From: JAAYEL01 sp964345835
Lineage (GTDB): Bacteria > Bacillota > Clostridia > Tissierellales > Peptoniphilaceae
Length of the DNA: 21,126 nucleotides
Assembly (NCBI GenBank): GCA_964345835.1
Contig: CAYFSL010000016.1
Coordinates: 1 to 21,126, forward strand
Direction: 5' to 3'
The notes below the pieces were generated by a model. That model ran no database searches. It saw nothing but the letters and a program-made list of their open reading frames with translations, and was not told the origin of the DNA. Both the position numbers and the translations under genes were made by a program. Shown in pieces: positions 14,355 to 21,118 of this stretch (the first letter of the stretch is position 1; each line of letters begins with the position of its first letter).

Positions 14355-14386
14355 AAGGTAGAAAAGTTTGAAAACTCTTCTACCTT
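14355..14386. terminator. Bidirectional terminator between mrp and the DUF1858 gene
   Basis: AAGGTAGAA (14355-14363) pairs with TTCTACCTT (14378-14386), and an inner AGTTT/AAACT stem extends it almost to the loop. The tails are AAATTTTAC on the plus strand and TTTCTTTTCC on the minus strand, so it can serve the two convergent genes. It is stronger on the minus strand. Confidence 0.78.
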
Positions 14387-14422
14387 AAATTTTACAAAAA
14401 AGTAAATAATATATTTTATTGA

Positions 14423-14623
14423 CTAGCTATTAAGAGCCTTTAAAAGGTAATCTGGATCTAGACCATGTACAGCTGCTGCTTGTTCAATAGTTTCCATTTG
14501 ACTAGCTGGACAACCCACACATCCTAGGCCAAAGTTCATCAAGGTTCCAAGTGTCCTTGGCTTGATTTTAATAACTTCAGCTATAGTCATATCTTTAGTA
14601 ATAAGAACTTCTTCTCTTTGCAT
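14423..14623 (-). CDS. DUF1858 domain protein (hybrid-cluster-associated redox disulfide type)
   Basis: This 66-residue protein carries the diagnostic segment FGLGCVGCPASQMETIEQAA, with a CxxC pair. That is the signature of small proteins described as hybrid-cluster-protein-associated redox disulfide proteins. The N-terminal ITKDMTIAEVIKIKP is the usual DUF1858 opening. Their biochemical role is not settled; a thiol or metal-handling role in anaerobes is the common suggestion. The start is the ATG at 14621-14623, with GGAGGTGA just upstream. The open frame extends 17 codons further but over the promoter. It is transcribed away from veg. Confidence 0.92.
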   Translation of the reverse strand: MQREEVLITKDMTIAEVIKIKPRTLGTLMNFGLGCVGCPASQMETIEQAAAVHGLDPDYLLKALNS

Positions 14624-14645
14624 AATCTCACCTCCATGCAGGAAT

Positions 14646-14674
14646 ATTATACCCATAATTGAACCTATATTCAA
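14646..14674 (-). promoter_or_regulatory. Promoter of the DUF1858 gene
   Basis: On the minus strand TTGAAT (14669-14674), a 17-base spacer and TATAAT (14646-14651). The -35 box forms one half of a short inverted repeat, TTGAA-N6-TTCAA (14659-14674), a possible operator. Confidence 0.82.
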
Positions 14675-14698
14675 GAAAGTCTACTAAAAAACTAAGCA

Positions 14699-14727
14699 TT
14701 GACATTTGAATTTGTATGGATTATAAT
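14699..14727 (+). promoter_or_regulatory. Upstream promoter P1 of veg
   Basis: TTGACA (14699-14704), exactly 17 bases, TATAAT (14722-14727): a perfect consensus. It fires toward veg and lies ten bases upstream of the second promoter's -35 box. Confidence 0.85.
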
Positions 14728-14736
14728 AAATTAATT

Positions 14737-14765
14737 TTGACTAAAATTAATTCTTGTGGTATAAT
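14737..14765 (+). promoter_or_regulatory. Downstream promoter P2 of veg
   Basis: TTGACT (14737-14742), 17 bases, TATAAT (14760-14765), with TGTGG just before the -10 box. The predicted start near 14772 leaves a leader of about 30 bases before the veg ATG. The B. subtilis veg promoter is known as one of the strongest vegetative promoters, so strong promoters here fit. Confidence 0.88.
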
Positions 14766-14801
14766 TATCCCACGCACAAAAACTAAAGAAGGTTGGGTGA
14801 T

Positions 14802-15047
14802 ATGATGAAAAAATCAGAAGCACTTGCTGCTATAAGAAATGAAGTAGAAACTAATATCGGCAAAAAAATTGTGCTAAAAGCCGATAAGGGTAGAAAGAGG
14901 ATTATCACTAAGGAAGGCTATATAGAGAACGCATTTCCGAACTTATTTACAGTCAAGATCAACAACGAATTTGATGAGGAAAGGACAGTTTCCTATACCT
15001 ATTCAGATGTATTGACTTCCACAGTAAAAATTAAAATAGTTAGTTAA
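14802..15047 (+). CDS. veg: Veg family protein
   Basis: This 81-residue protein matches the small conserved Firmicute Veg family (DUF1021). It has an N-terminal helix (KSEALAAIRNEVETNIGKKI), then basic VLKADKGRKRIITKEGYIENAFPNLFTVKI and a C-terminal beta strand SYTYSDVLTSTVKI, giving a small SH3-like barrel. In B. subtilis Veg stimulates biofilm matrix genes and affects spore outgrowth; the molecular partner is uncertain. I chose the ATG at 14802, nine bases after AAGG at 14789-14792. An in-frame TTG at 14793 would abut the ribosome binding site. Another ATG follows at 14805. Confidence 0.93.
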   Translation: MMKKSEALAAIRNEVETNIGKKIVLKADKGRKRIITKEGYIENAFPNLFTVKINNEFDEERTVSYTYSDVLTSTVKIKIVS

Positions 15048-15052
15048 CATTA

Positions 15053-15078
15053 GGGGGCTAGGCTCCCTTTTATTATTG
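15053..15078 (+). terminator. Probable terminator after veg
   Basis: GGGGGC (15053-15058) pairs with GCTCCC (15062-15067) through one G-T pair and a 3-base loop, followed by TTTTATTATT. It is a compact GC-rich stem five bases after the stop codon. Confidence 0.7.
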
Positions 15079-15084
15079 GAAAAA

Positions 15085-15114
15085 ATGACATTACACCCTA
15101 AAATATAGTATTAT
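15085..15114 (+). promoter_or_regulatory. Possible promoter of murI
   Basis: ATGACA (15085-15090), an 18-base spacer and TATTAT (15109-15114) lie just upstream of murI and after the veg terminator. The match to consensus is moderate. Confidence 0.45.
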
Positions 15115-15148
15115 CTAGCTAGGATAAAAAATAAAGAGGTTGTTATAG

Positions 15149-15937
15149 ATGGATGATAGGTATATAGGTGTGTTCGACTCCGGCCTAGGAGGAATCACCG
15201 TATTAAAAGAATTAAAAAAAATATTACCCAAGGAGAGCTTTATTTTTTTAGCAGATACGAAAAATAGCCCTTATGGGGATAAAAGTCTGGAAGAACTAGA
15301 GCTATTAGTAAGAAAAAACATAGAGTTTTTATTGGAAAAGAAGGTTAAGGTCATTGTATTTGCCTGCAATACAGCGAGTATTCTAGATATAGCTGAGCTT
15401 AGGAAGGAATATAAGGTTCCTATAGTTACCGTATTGGAGTCAACGGTTGCAGCTATAAACGAAGAGGATAAAAAAATTCTTGTTGCGGCAACAGAGGCTG
15501 TGGCATCTTCTAGGAAACACGAAGAGCTTATCCACGAAAAATACCCTGAGAAGCTTGTAAGAGCCCAAGGCTGTAGGGATATAGTGCCTAGTATAGAGTT
15601 TAAAGAGCTTATCCCTTTGGATATACAAAATATAGTGGATGGATATATGGGACCCTATGTTGGCAAGGGCTATGATACCCTGATATTGGGATGTACCCAT
15701 TATCCCATCTGGAAGGATTACTTTTCCAAGGCCTTGTCTGATGCGAGGATTATAGATCCCGCATATATGACTGCCGTGAAAACGACTGAAACACTTGATA
15801 AATACAGCTTATCAGCGGATAGAGATGGTTGTGCTAGAAAAAAAGACATATATTATGTAAGTAGTGACAAGGTTATTTTCTCAGAAAAATTAGAAAAAAT
15901 ATTTGGAATCACGGGGCAGATAATCAATAAAATTTAG
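15149..15937 (+). CDS. murI: Glutamate racemase
   Basis: This 262-residue enzyme makes D-glutamate for peptidoglycan stem peptides without a cofactor, using two cysteines on opposite faces of the substrate. Both are present: Cys73 in FACNTAS and Cys182 in LGCTHYP. The N-terminal signature is FDSGLGGITVLKEL with Asp10/Ser11, and DTKNSPYGDKS contributes the usual PYG loop. The ribosome binding site AAGAGG at 15134-15139 supports the start. It is upstream of a membrane-anchored envelope protein and the murB cluster, so cell-wall genes are grouped here. Confidence 0.96.
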   Translation: MDDRYIGVFDSGLGGITVLKELKKILPKESFIFLADTKNSPYGDKSLEELELLVRKNIEFLLEKKVKVIVFACNTASILDIAELRKEYKVPIVTVLESTVAAINEEDKKILVAATEAVASSRKHEELIHEKYPEKLVRAQGCRDIVPSIEFKELIPLDIQNIVDGYMGPYVGKGYDTLILGCTHYPIWKDYFSKALSDARIIDPAYMTAVKTTETLDKYSLSADRDGCARKKDIYYVSSDKVIFSEKLEKIFGITGQIINKI

Positions 15938-15978
15938 ATATTATCCCAAATCCAGCCATAAAAAACGCCTAATACATC

Positions 15979-16007
15979 TTTAAATAGACAACTATATATA
16001 GTATAAT
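15979..16007 (+). promoter_or_regulatory. Possible promoter of the SH3/VanY-like gene
   Basis: TTTAAA (15979-15984), a 17-base spacer and TATAAT (16002-16007). The -10 box is perfect and the -35 box weak. No terminator is visible between murI and this site, so read-through from murI is also likely. Confidence 0.5.
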
Positions 16008-16060
16008 AAATTGGTAATAAGGATATGATTATTTGAGTTTTCCTAAGGGGATTGATATAT

Positions 16061-17047
16061 ATGGCTGAAAGACTTGAGATTAGACAAATAAATAGGAAGA
16101 GAAGAAGACTAAAAGAACAAAGAAAGAAGAGATTTAGGTTGGCTGTTGCTGGTTTTATATTTCTATTTTCTTTTATTTTTGTTATTAAGCCCCACCTAAG
16201 TAGAAACAATAAGGCGAGTGCGGATAGTCCTAGCCTAGTTTCCACTGGCTATATTCATAAAGAAGAAGGAGCTGAGACTGACAAGAGGACCGACTCTGTA
16301 GTGAAGGCTAAAGATGACTTGTTGACAAGAGACAAGGGCTTTACAGATTATATGAGGTCATATAAAGTTGTCGGTAAAGATACTGAAGTATATAAGGAAA
16401 GATATCTAGACTCAAAGCCTGCTCTTAAGCTTGAAAAAGGTGAATATGTCAAGTTTTATGGGGTTGAAAAAGGCTGGGCCAAGGTAAGTCATAAAAATAT
16501 ATTTGGCTATGTAAAAGCTATAAATCTAGAGCCTGTTGAGCAAGGCTATTTAACAGTTAGAAAAGGGATACTTTATTTAGATAAAAACAATAAGTTGCCA
16601 GATGACTTTCAAGCGGATTTTGACATAGAAGCTGAGAACTCGCTTCTTGTGGCTATAGAGGCTATGAGAAGGGAAGGTCTAGAAGTGGATGTCAATAGAA
16701 AACTGAAAGATTCAAATGACCTAGGCCAGCTAAAAAAGCTTGGTACAGAAAAGGATGAACTAAATCCTGCAGAAACCTATGCAGATGAGTTGAGAAGTGG
16801 TCTTTCCGTAGAGATTCAACCATTGAAGACCAACTTACTTTCTAAACCCAAGTTTTTTGATACAAAAGAGGGCCAATGGGTAAAAAATAATATACATAGG
16901 TATGGATTTATCTTAAGGTATCCTGAGAGTAAGAAAGATGTTACGGGTCTTTCAGGTAGTCAAAACCTATTCAGGTACGTTGGGGTTGATAATGCAGAAA
17001 CTATGTATAATAAAAATTTAACTATGGAAGAGTATTTTAGAAAATAA
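16061..17047 (+). CDS. Membrane-anchored SH3 protein with degenerate VanY-like (M15B) domain
   Basis: This 328-residue protein has a very basic cytosolic N-terminus (residues 4-26), one membrane helix at about 27-42, and a linker. A bacterial SH3-like domain follows at about 100-157 (KLEKGEYVKFYGVEKGWAKV). The C-terminal half resembles VanY/DacB D,D-carboxypeptidases: TKEGQWVKNNIHRYGFILRYPESK, LFRYVG and MEEYFRK align with the usual T..G.Wl..nah.yGFilRYP, WHfRYVG and LEEYl. The zinc site is lost. SEHQTGLAVDI becomes DELRSGLSVEI (His to Leu244, Asp to Glu251) and EPWH becomes SQNL (catalytic Glu to Ser300, His to Leu303). It is probably an inactive wall-binding or regulatory pseudoenzyme. AAGGGG at 16045-16050 supports the ATG at 16061; a TTG at 16052 is too close. 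Confidence 0.82.
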   Translation: MAERLEIRQINRKRRRLKEQRKKRFRLAVAGFIFLFSFIFVIKPHLSRNNKASADSPSLVSTGYIHKEEGAETDKRTDSVVKAKDDLLTRDKGFTDYMRSYKVVGKDTEVYKERYLDSKPALKLEKGEYVKFYGVEKGWAKVSHKNIFGYVKAINLEPVEQGYLTVRKGILYLDKNNKLPDDFQADFDIEAENSLLVAIEAMRREGLEVDVNRKLKDSNDLGQLKKLGTEKDELNPAETYADELRSGLSVEIQPLKTNLLSKPKFFDTKEGQWVKNNIHRYGFILRYPESKKDVTGLSGSQNLFRYVGVDNAETMYNKNLTMEEYFRK

Positions 17048-17062
17048 ATAATTTTTTATAAA

Positions 17063-17096
17063 TCAGAATCAGAGGTCTCTGATTCTGAATTTTTTT
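17063..17096 (+). terminator. Strong hairpin terminator abutting the murB ribosome binding site
   Basis: TCAGAATCAGA (17063-17073) and TCTGATTCTGA (17078-17088) form an 11-bp stem with a GGTC loop, followed by seven T (17090-17096). The very next base starts the murB ribosome binding site GAGAGG (17097-17102). It terminates the SH3/VanY-like transcript. Since no promoter can fit between it and murB, it may also act as an attenuator of the murB operon. Confidence 0.88.
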
Positions 17097-17106
17097 GAGA
17101 GGTATT

Positions 17107-18009
17107 ATGTATAAATTAGACGAACTAACAAATGGCGCATATGGTAACTTCTTGCTCAATGAATCTATGAGAAACCATACTAGCTTTAGGGTGGGGGGAC
17201 CAGCAGATATTCTTATGCTTCCTACCAGTGAAGAAGAGATAAAAAAGATAATTGACTATTGCAATCAAGAGGATATACCATTTATCGTAATTGGTAATGG
17301 GTCAAACTTACTTGTGACAGATAAGGGGATAAGAGGAGTAGTAATAAAATTAGGAAAGAACTTTTCTAAGATTGAAATAAAAGGGGATAGGGTATACGCC
17401 CAATCAGGGGCTCTTTTATCTACTGTTTCGAAAAAATCTTTTAAGCAATCCCTTAGTGGAATGGAGGAGATTTCAGGTATCCCAGGCTCAATTGGCGGGG
17501 CTATGGTCATGAATGCTGGGGCATATGGTGGAGAAATATCATATGTTGTAGACAAGGTTAGGTGCATGACGAGAAAAGGAGAAATCCAGGAATTTTCCAG
17601 GGATGAAATGGAATTTGGTTATAGGCAGTCAGTGGTGTCACATAGGAATCTCATTGTACTAGATGTCGAAATCCAATTAGAAAAAGGAAACTATGATGAT
17701 ATAATGGCCAAGTTTAAGGACTTTGATACTAAAAGGACAACCAAGCAGCCTTTGGACAGGTATTCTGCAGGATCTACATTTAAAAGGCCTGTTGGTCACT
17801 ATGCCTCAAAGTTAATTGACGATGCCGGTTTAAGGGGCTTTACTTATAAAAGGGCCCAGGTTTCTGAAAAGCACTGTGGCTTTGTAATAAACATGGATGA
17901 GGCAAGCTATGAAGAAGTAATGACCCTAATTGGCCAGGTCCAAAACATAGTAAAAGAAAAGTTTGGTGTTGACTTAGAAATGGAAGTCAAGGTGGTTGGA
18001 GAACAATAA
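17107..18009 (+). CDS. murB: UDP-N-acetylenolpyruvoylglucosamine reductase (type II MurB)
   Basis: This 300-residue FAD enzyme reduces enolpyruvyl-UDP-GlcNAc with NADPH to give UDP-MurNAc. FAD-binding motifs are HTSFRVGGPAD (24-34), GNGSNLL (63-69) and GIPGSIGGAMVMNAGAYGGE. The proton-donor serine is Ser223 in SAGSTFKRP and the C-terminal catalytic glutamate is Glu293 in LEMEVKVVG. It lacks the extra loop and YR motif of E. coli-type enzymes, as usual for type IIa MurB. The ATG at 17107 follows GAGAGG at 17097-17102. A TTG at 17095 lies inside the terminator T-run and is not a start. The stop overlaps the next gene by one base. Confidence 0.96.
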   Translation: MYKLDELTNGAYGNFLLNESMRNHTSFRVGGPADILMLPTSEEEIKKIIDYCNQEDIPFIVIGNGSNLLVTDKGIRGVVIKLGKNFSKIEIKGDRVYAQSGALLSTVSKKSFKQSLSGMEEISGIPGSIGGAMVMNAGAYGGEISYVVDKVRCMTRKGEIQEFSRDEMEFGYRQSVVSHRNLIVLDVEIQLEKGNYDDIMAKFKDFDTKRTTKQPLDRYSAGSTFKRPVGHYASKLIDDAGLRGFTYKRAQVSEKHCGFVINMDEASYEEVMTLIGQVQNIVKEKFGVDLEMEVKVVGEQ

Positions 18010-18755
18010 TGAAGATATTAACAGATTATCACACCCATACAATTTACTCTAAAAACAACCATGGCAAAGGGACAGTAAGAGAAAACGTTGAAGCTGCAAT
18101 AGAAAAAGGCTTAAAGGAGATTTGGATTACCGAGCATGGTCCATCCCATATCATGTTTGGGATAAAGAGGAAGAATTTCCCTAAGATTAGAAAAGAAATC
18201 GACGAATTAAAAGAAGAATATAAAGGGGTTATTGATATCCATCTAGGGGTTGAGGCAAATGTAATGACCTATAATGGAAAAATTGACATAAGAGAAGAAG
18301 AACTCCAATATCTTGATGGGATTAATGTTGGATTTCACTATGGGATAATAAATCCAAGCTTAAAATCATTTTTCTATTTCTGGATAGTAAACCATTTGGC
18401 TAGGATAATTAAACCGTTAAGGCCTTGGATTGCTGAAAAAAATACGGATGCCCTTATAAACGTAGTTAATAAAAATAAGGTGCAAATAATAACCCACCCT
18501 GGTGATAAAGTGGGAGTCAATATAGTAAGACTTGCTGAGGCTTGTGAAAAGGTTGGAACGGCTCTAGAAATAAATTCATCGCATGCGAATATGAATATAG
18601 AAGATATAAATAAGATAATGGATACGGGAGTCAAAGTATCCGTTGGTTCGGATGCTCATGACCCTTCTAGAGTAGGAAATTTTGAAGACGCAATAGATAG
18701 GATAAAAAAGACCGGGTTACCACTAGATAGAATAATTAATAAGAAGGAATATTAA
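18009..18755 (+). CDS. PHP domain phosphoesterase (YcdX/HisK-like)
   Basis: This 248-residue polymerase-and-histidinol-phosphatase fold has trinuclear metal ligands in order: His8 and His10 (DYHTHT), His43 (TEHG), Glu82 (GVEANV), then a GFHYG segment, THPGD and SDAHDP. All the key residues of a working PHP phosphatase appear present. The substrate is unknown; relatives hydrolyse histidinol phosphate or other phosphoesters. A hydrophobic aromatic stretch (KSFFYFWIVNHLARII) in the middle is a little unusual. One-base overlaps with murB and rapZ show tight translational coupling. A PHP gene between murB and rapZ recurs in clostridia-like genomes, hinting at an envelope or nucleotide-sugar link. 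Confidence 0.88.
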   Translation: MKILTDYHTHTIYSKNNHGKGTVRENVEAAIEKGLKEIWITEHGPSHIMFGIKRKNFPKIRKEIDELKEEYKGVIDIHLGVEANVMTYNGKIDIREEELQYLDGINVGFHYGIINPSLKSFFYFWIVNHLARIIKPLRPWIAEKNTDALINVVNKNKVQIITHPGDKVGVNIVRLAEACEKVGTALEINSSHANMNIEDINKIMDTGVKVSVGSDAHDPSRVGNFEDAIDRIKKTGLPLDRIINKKEY

Positions 18756-19603
18756 TGGAAGTTTTAATCATAACCGGGATGAGTGGGGCAGGCAAGAGTG
18801 CTATATTAAATCTTTGCCAGGACAACGAATATTATACCTTAGACAACTTGCCCCCAAAGTTGATATTTGATGTCATAGAGTTGCTAAAGAATTCAAGAAA
18901 AGAACACTCAAAGTTGGCTCTTGTAATAGATATCAGGGGAGGAGAGTTTTTTGACGACCTATATGCCGTCGTTGACAAAATGAAGAAAGCGGGTATAGAC
19001 CTTAAAATAATCTATGCCGATGCTAGCGACAGGGTTCTTTTAAATAGGTATAAGGAATTAAGAAGACCCCACCCTCATGGGAAGGGACTTACCATAGAAG
19101 GGGCTATTCAGCAAGAAAGAGCTGTTATGAATCGGATTAAAAACATGGCCGACTTCTATATAGATACTAGCAACCTAAGCCTGGCTAGATTAAAAATGAA
19201 TGTTGAAAGAATAATTGTAAAAGACAGCAGGTTTCTGATACAATTTGTTAGTTTCGGATTTAAAAGGGGGATCCTCGAAGAAGCCGACTTCGTCTTTGAT
19301 GTTAGATTTTCAGAAAATCCTTTCTACTATGAAGAGTTAAAAGAAAAGAATGGCAAGGATAGAGAAGTTAGAGACTTTGTCCTAGGAAAGGGTGAAGTGG
19401 TAAGCTTTATAGAGAGGGTGGAAGACCTTATAAAAAGCCTTGTAATAGATTTTGAAAAACAGGCAAAGCCATCTCTTGTAATAGGGATAGGGTGTACAGG
19501 GGGAAAGCATAGGTCGGTTGTGGTAGCAGAAGAGCTTTATAAGAGGTTTGAAAAGACCAATTATAAGGTGGAAATTCACCACAGAGACCAAAATATGTGG
19601 TAA
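18755..19603 (+). CDS. rapZ: RNase adapter / nucleotide-binding protein RapZ (YvcJ)
   Basis: This 282-residue protein has an N-terminal P-loop domain: GMSGAGKS at 8-15, YYTLDNLPP, and DIRGGEFF with Asp59. RRPHPHGKGLTIEGAIQQER follows in the middle. The C-terminal domain holds VSFGFKRGILEEADFVFDVR and GCTGGKHRSVVVAEEL, with Cys247 and His252. In E. coli RapZ binds GlcNAc-6-P and guides RNase E to GlmZ, controlling GlmS and envelope precursor supply. In B. subtilis YvcJ is a GTP/ATP-binding protein affecting competence. Placement with murB, murI and whiA fits a role in cell-wall precursor homeostasis. The start overlaps the PHP stop by one base. Confidence 0.95.
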   Translation: MEVLIITGMSGAGKSAILNLCQDNEYYTLDNLPPKLIFDVIELLKNSRKEHSKLALVIDIRGGEFFDDLYAVVDKMKKAGIDLKIIYADASDRVLLNRYKELRRPHPHGKGLTIEGAIQQERAVMNRIKNMADFYIDTSNLSLARLKMNVERIIVKDSRFLIQFVSFGFKRGILEEADFVFDVRFSENPFYYEELKEKNGKDREVRDFVLGKGEVVSFIERVEDLIKSLVIDFEKQAKPSLVIGIGCTGGKHRSVVVAEELYKRFEKTNYKVEIHHRDQNMW

Positions 19604-19639
19604 AATATTATAACACTATATTTGTAAGGAGGTGGTTCG

Positions 19640-20050
19640 ATGAAGGAAAATAGTGCTGGAGGAGTTGTCATAAAAGATGGACAAGTCCTATTGCTAAGAA
19701 AATACTTCGGCGACTGGGTGCTACCTAAAGGGAAAATTGAAAAAGGAGAAACCACATCGATCACCGCATTAAGGGAAGTTAAAGAAGAGTCTGGAGTCGA
19801 TGCCGAAATAATAAAAAGAGTAGGATATGCTAAGTATATATATTACAATCAAGCGTCTGAAAAAGTATATAAACGGGTAGACTATTATTTGATGAATTAC
19901 GCTGATGGAGAGCCGAAGCCCCAAAAGGAAGAAGGTTTCTCAACGGCAGAGTTCAAAAATTTTGACGACGCTCTAAGCCTGCTTAAACACGAATCTGAAA
20001 AGAAGATGGTTGAAACGGCTATAAAAATGTATAAAAAGAAAAGGAATTGA
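19640..20050 (+). CDS. Nudix hydrolase
   Basis: This 136-residue protein has a complete 23-residue Nudix box at 31-53 (GKIEKGETTSITALREVKEE, then SGV), with the metal-binding Glu46, Glu49 and Glu50. WVLPKGK before it is typical of diadenosine-polyphosphate or nucleoside-diphosphate-linked substrate hydrolases; the exact substrate is not predictable. A very strong AAGGAGGT at 19626-19633 precedes the ATG, suggesting high translation. B. subtilis has a Nudix gene (yvcI) beside rapZ (yvcJ), but there it precedes rapZ. Here it sits between rapZ and whiA, where yvcK would normally be. It is one base from whiA. Confidence 0.92.
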   Translation: MKENSAGGVVIKDGQVLLLRKYFGDWVLPKGKIEKGETTSITALREVKEESGVDAEIIKRVGYAKYIYYNQASEKVYKRVDYYLMNYADGEPKPQKEEGFSTAEFKNFDDALSLLKHESEKKMVETAIKMYKKKRN

Positions 20051-20051
20051 T

Positions 20052-21002
20052 ATGTCATTTTCAAACGAAGTTAAAAGTGAGATAAGCAGGAGGAAGATTT
20101 ACTCCGAAATAGAAGCTCTCATAGAACTATCTTCAATCCTTAAGACCAACGCTAGCATTTCTCTTAGAAATGCTTTTTTTAATATTAATTTTACTACTGA
20201 AAATATTGAAGTCTCCAAAAGGATATACAAGCTGATAGATAGGATATATGATTATGAGCCAAGCATCGAATTTGTCAAAAATGACAATATTCAAAAGGAA
20301 GGGATATACACAATATCGATAGAAGATGAAAAAATAAGCCAGGCCCTACTTGCCAGTTCGGGTATAGACCTATACGGAAATTACACTGTCTTAATGGAGA
20401 CCCTTAAGCAAAGGTTAGAGGGGGCCAACGAAAGGAAAAAAGAAGCTTTTTTAAGGGGGGCTTTTTTAGGCGCTGGAACCATAATAGATCCAGATAAGGG
20501 TTATCACCTTGAGATGATATTTACTAGAGAAGAAGATCAAGCTTTTACTAATGAAATTTTATTATCTATGAAATTACCTGCCCTTAAGTCTAAAAGAAAG
20601 GGAAAATATATCTTGTATTTTAAGGATTCTGACAAAATCTCTGACTTTCTCAATATAATAGGGGCTACAAATGGGATGCTTAAATTAGAGAATGTAAAGG
20701 CTATGAAAGATCTCAGGAATAACATCAACAGACAGGTCAACTGTGACACTGCCAATATAAACAAGATGCTTAAAAGTTCATCTAGACAGGTTGAAAAGAT
20801 TCTATATATAAAGGAAAACCATGGTTTAGAAATCCTAGACAAAAACCTCCAACATGCTGCAAGATTGAGGATAGATAATCCCGATTTATCTCTTAGGGCC
20901 TTGGCGGAAGTATCAGAAGAGCAAATCTCGAAGTCAGGATTAAGTCATAGGTTGAAAAAAATCGAAGAAATATATGATGACATGATAGAAAAAGAAAAAT
21001 AA
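20052..21002 (+). CDS. whiA: WhiA, sporulation/division regulator homologue
   Basis: This 316-residue protein has the WhiA arrangement. The N-terminal half has the degenerate LAGLIDADG homing-endonuclease fold (MSFSNEVKSEISRRK, and FLRGAFLGAGTIIDPDKGYHLE). The C-terminal helix-turn-helix region reads VNCDTANINKML, then HAARLRIDNPDLSLRALAEV and ISKSGLSHRLKKIEEI. The endonuclease fold is non-catalytic in this family. In Streptomyces WhiA activates sporulation-septation genes with WhiB; in B. subtilis it affects division and chromosome segregation. Here, in a non-Streptomyces context, a division or envelope role is likelier. It is separated from the Nudix gene by one base and has AAAAGGAAT upstream. 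Confidence 0.95.
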   Translation: MSFSNEVKSEISRRKIYSEIEALIELSSILKTNASISLRNAFFNINFTTENIEVSKRIYKLIDRIYDYEPSIEFVKNDNIQKEGIYTISIEDEKISQALLASSGIDLYGNYTVLMETLKQRLEGANERKKEAFLRGAFLGAGTIIDPDKGYHLEMIFTREEDQAFTNEILLSMKLPALKSKRKGKYILYFKDSDKISDFLNIIGATNGMLKLENVKAMKDLRNNINRQVNCDTANINKMLKSSSRQVEKILYIKENHGLEILDKNLQHAARLRIDNPDLSLRALAEVSEEQISKSGLSHRLKKIEEIYDDMIEKEK

Positions 21003-21003
21003 T

Positions 21004-21081
21004 ATGCAAAAGCTTCTTATATATAACACGAAAAACAATAAGTTAAAAATAAAGGATATAGTAGGAAAAATATTAGGTTAA
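21004..21081 (+). CDS. Possible 25-residue peptide after whiA
   Basis: An ATG one base after the whiA stop opens 25 codons ending in TAA, giving a Lys/Ile/Leu-rich, probably amphipathic peptide (MQKLLIYNTKNNKLKIKDIV, then GKILG). The spacing would allow translational coupling. The ribosome binding site (purine-rich AAAAAGAAAAA) is weak, and short open frames are common in AT-rich DNA. I do not recognise it. Confidence 0.25.
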   Translation: MQKLLIYNTKNNKLKIKDIVGKILG

Positions 21082-21112
21082 AAATAAAGAAAAAAGAAAT
21101 TTGAAAAAACAT

Positions 21113-21118
21113 TTGACA
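21113..21118 (+). promoter_or_regulatory. Candidate -35 box at the window edge
   Basis: A perfect TTGACA lies eight bases before the window ends, in non-coding AT-rich sequence after whiA. The matching -10 box would fall beyond the edge near 21136, so this is only half a promoter. It suggests a new transcription unit begins just outside. Confidence 0.4.

Noticed and set aside
16052..16060. TTG start for the SH3/VanY-like gene, and similarly TTG at 17095 for murB and 14793 for veg
   Set aside because: Each TTG sits on or directly beside the Shine-Dalgarno sequence or a terminator tail; the following ATG has normal spacing.
15934..16245. Hydrophobic minus-strand frame between murI and the SH3/VanY-like gene
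   Set aside because: The hydrophobicity comes from reading the Lys/Arg- and Phe-rich start of the plus-strand gene backwards; no ribosome binding site precedes it.
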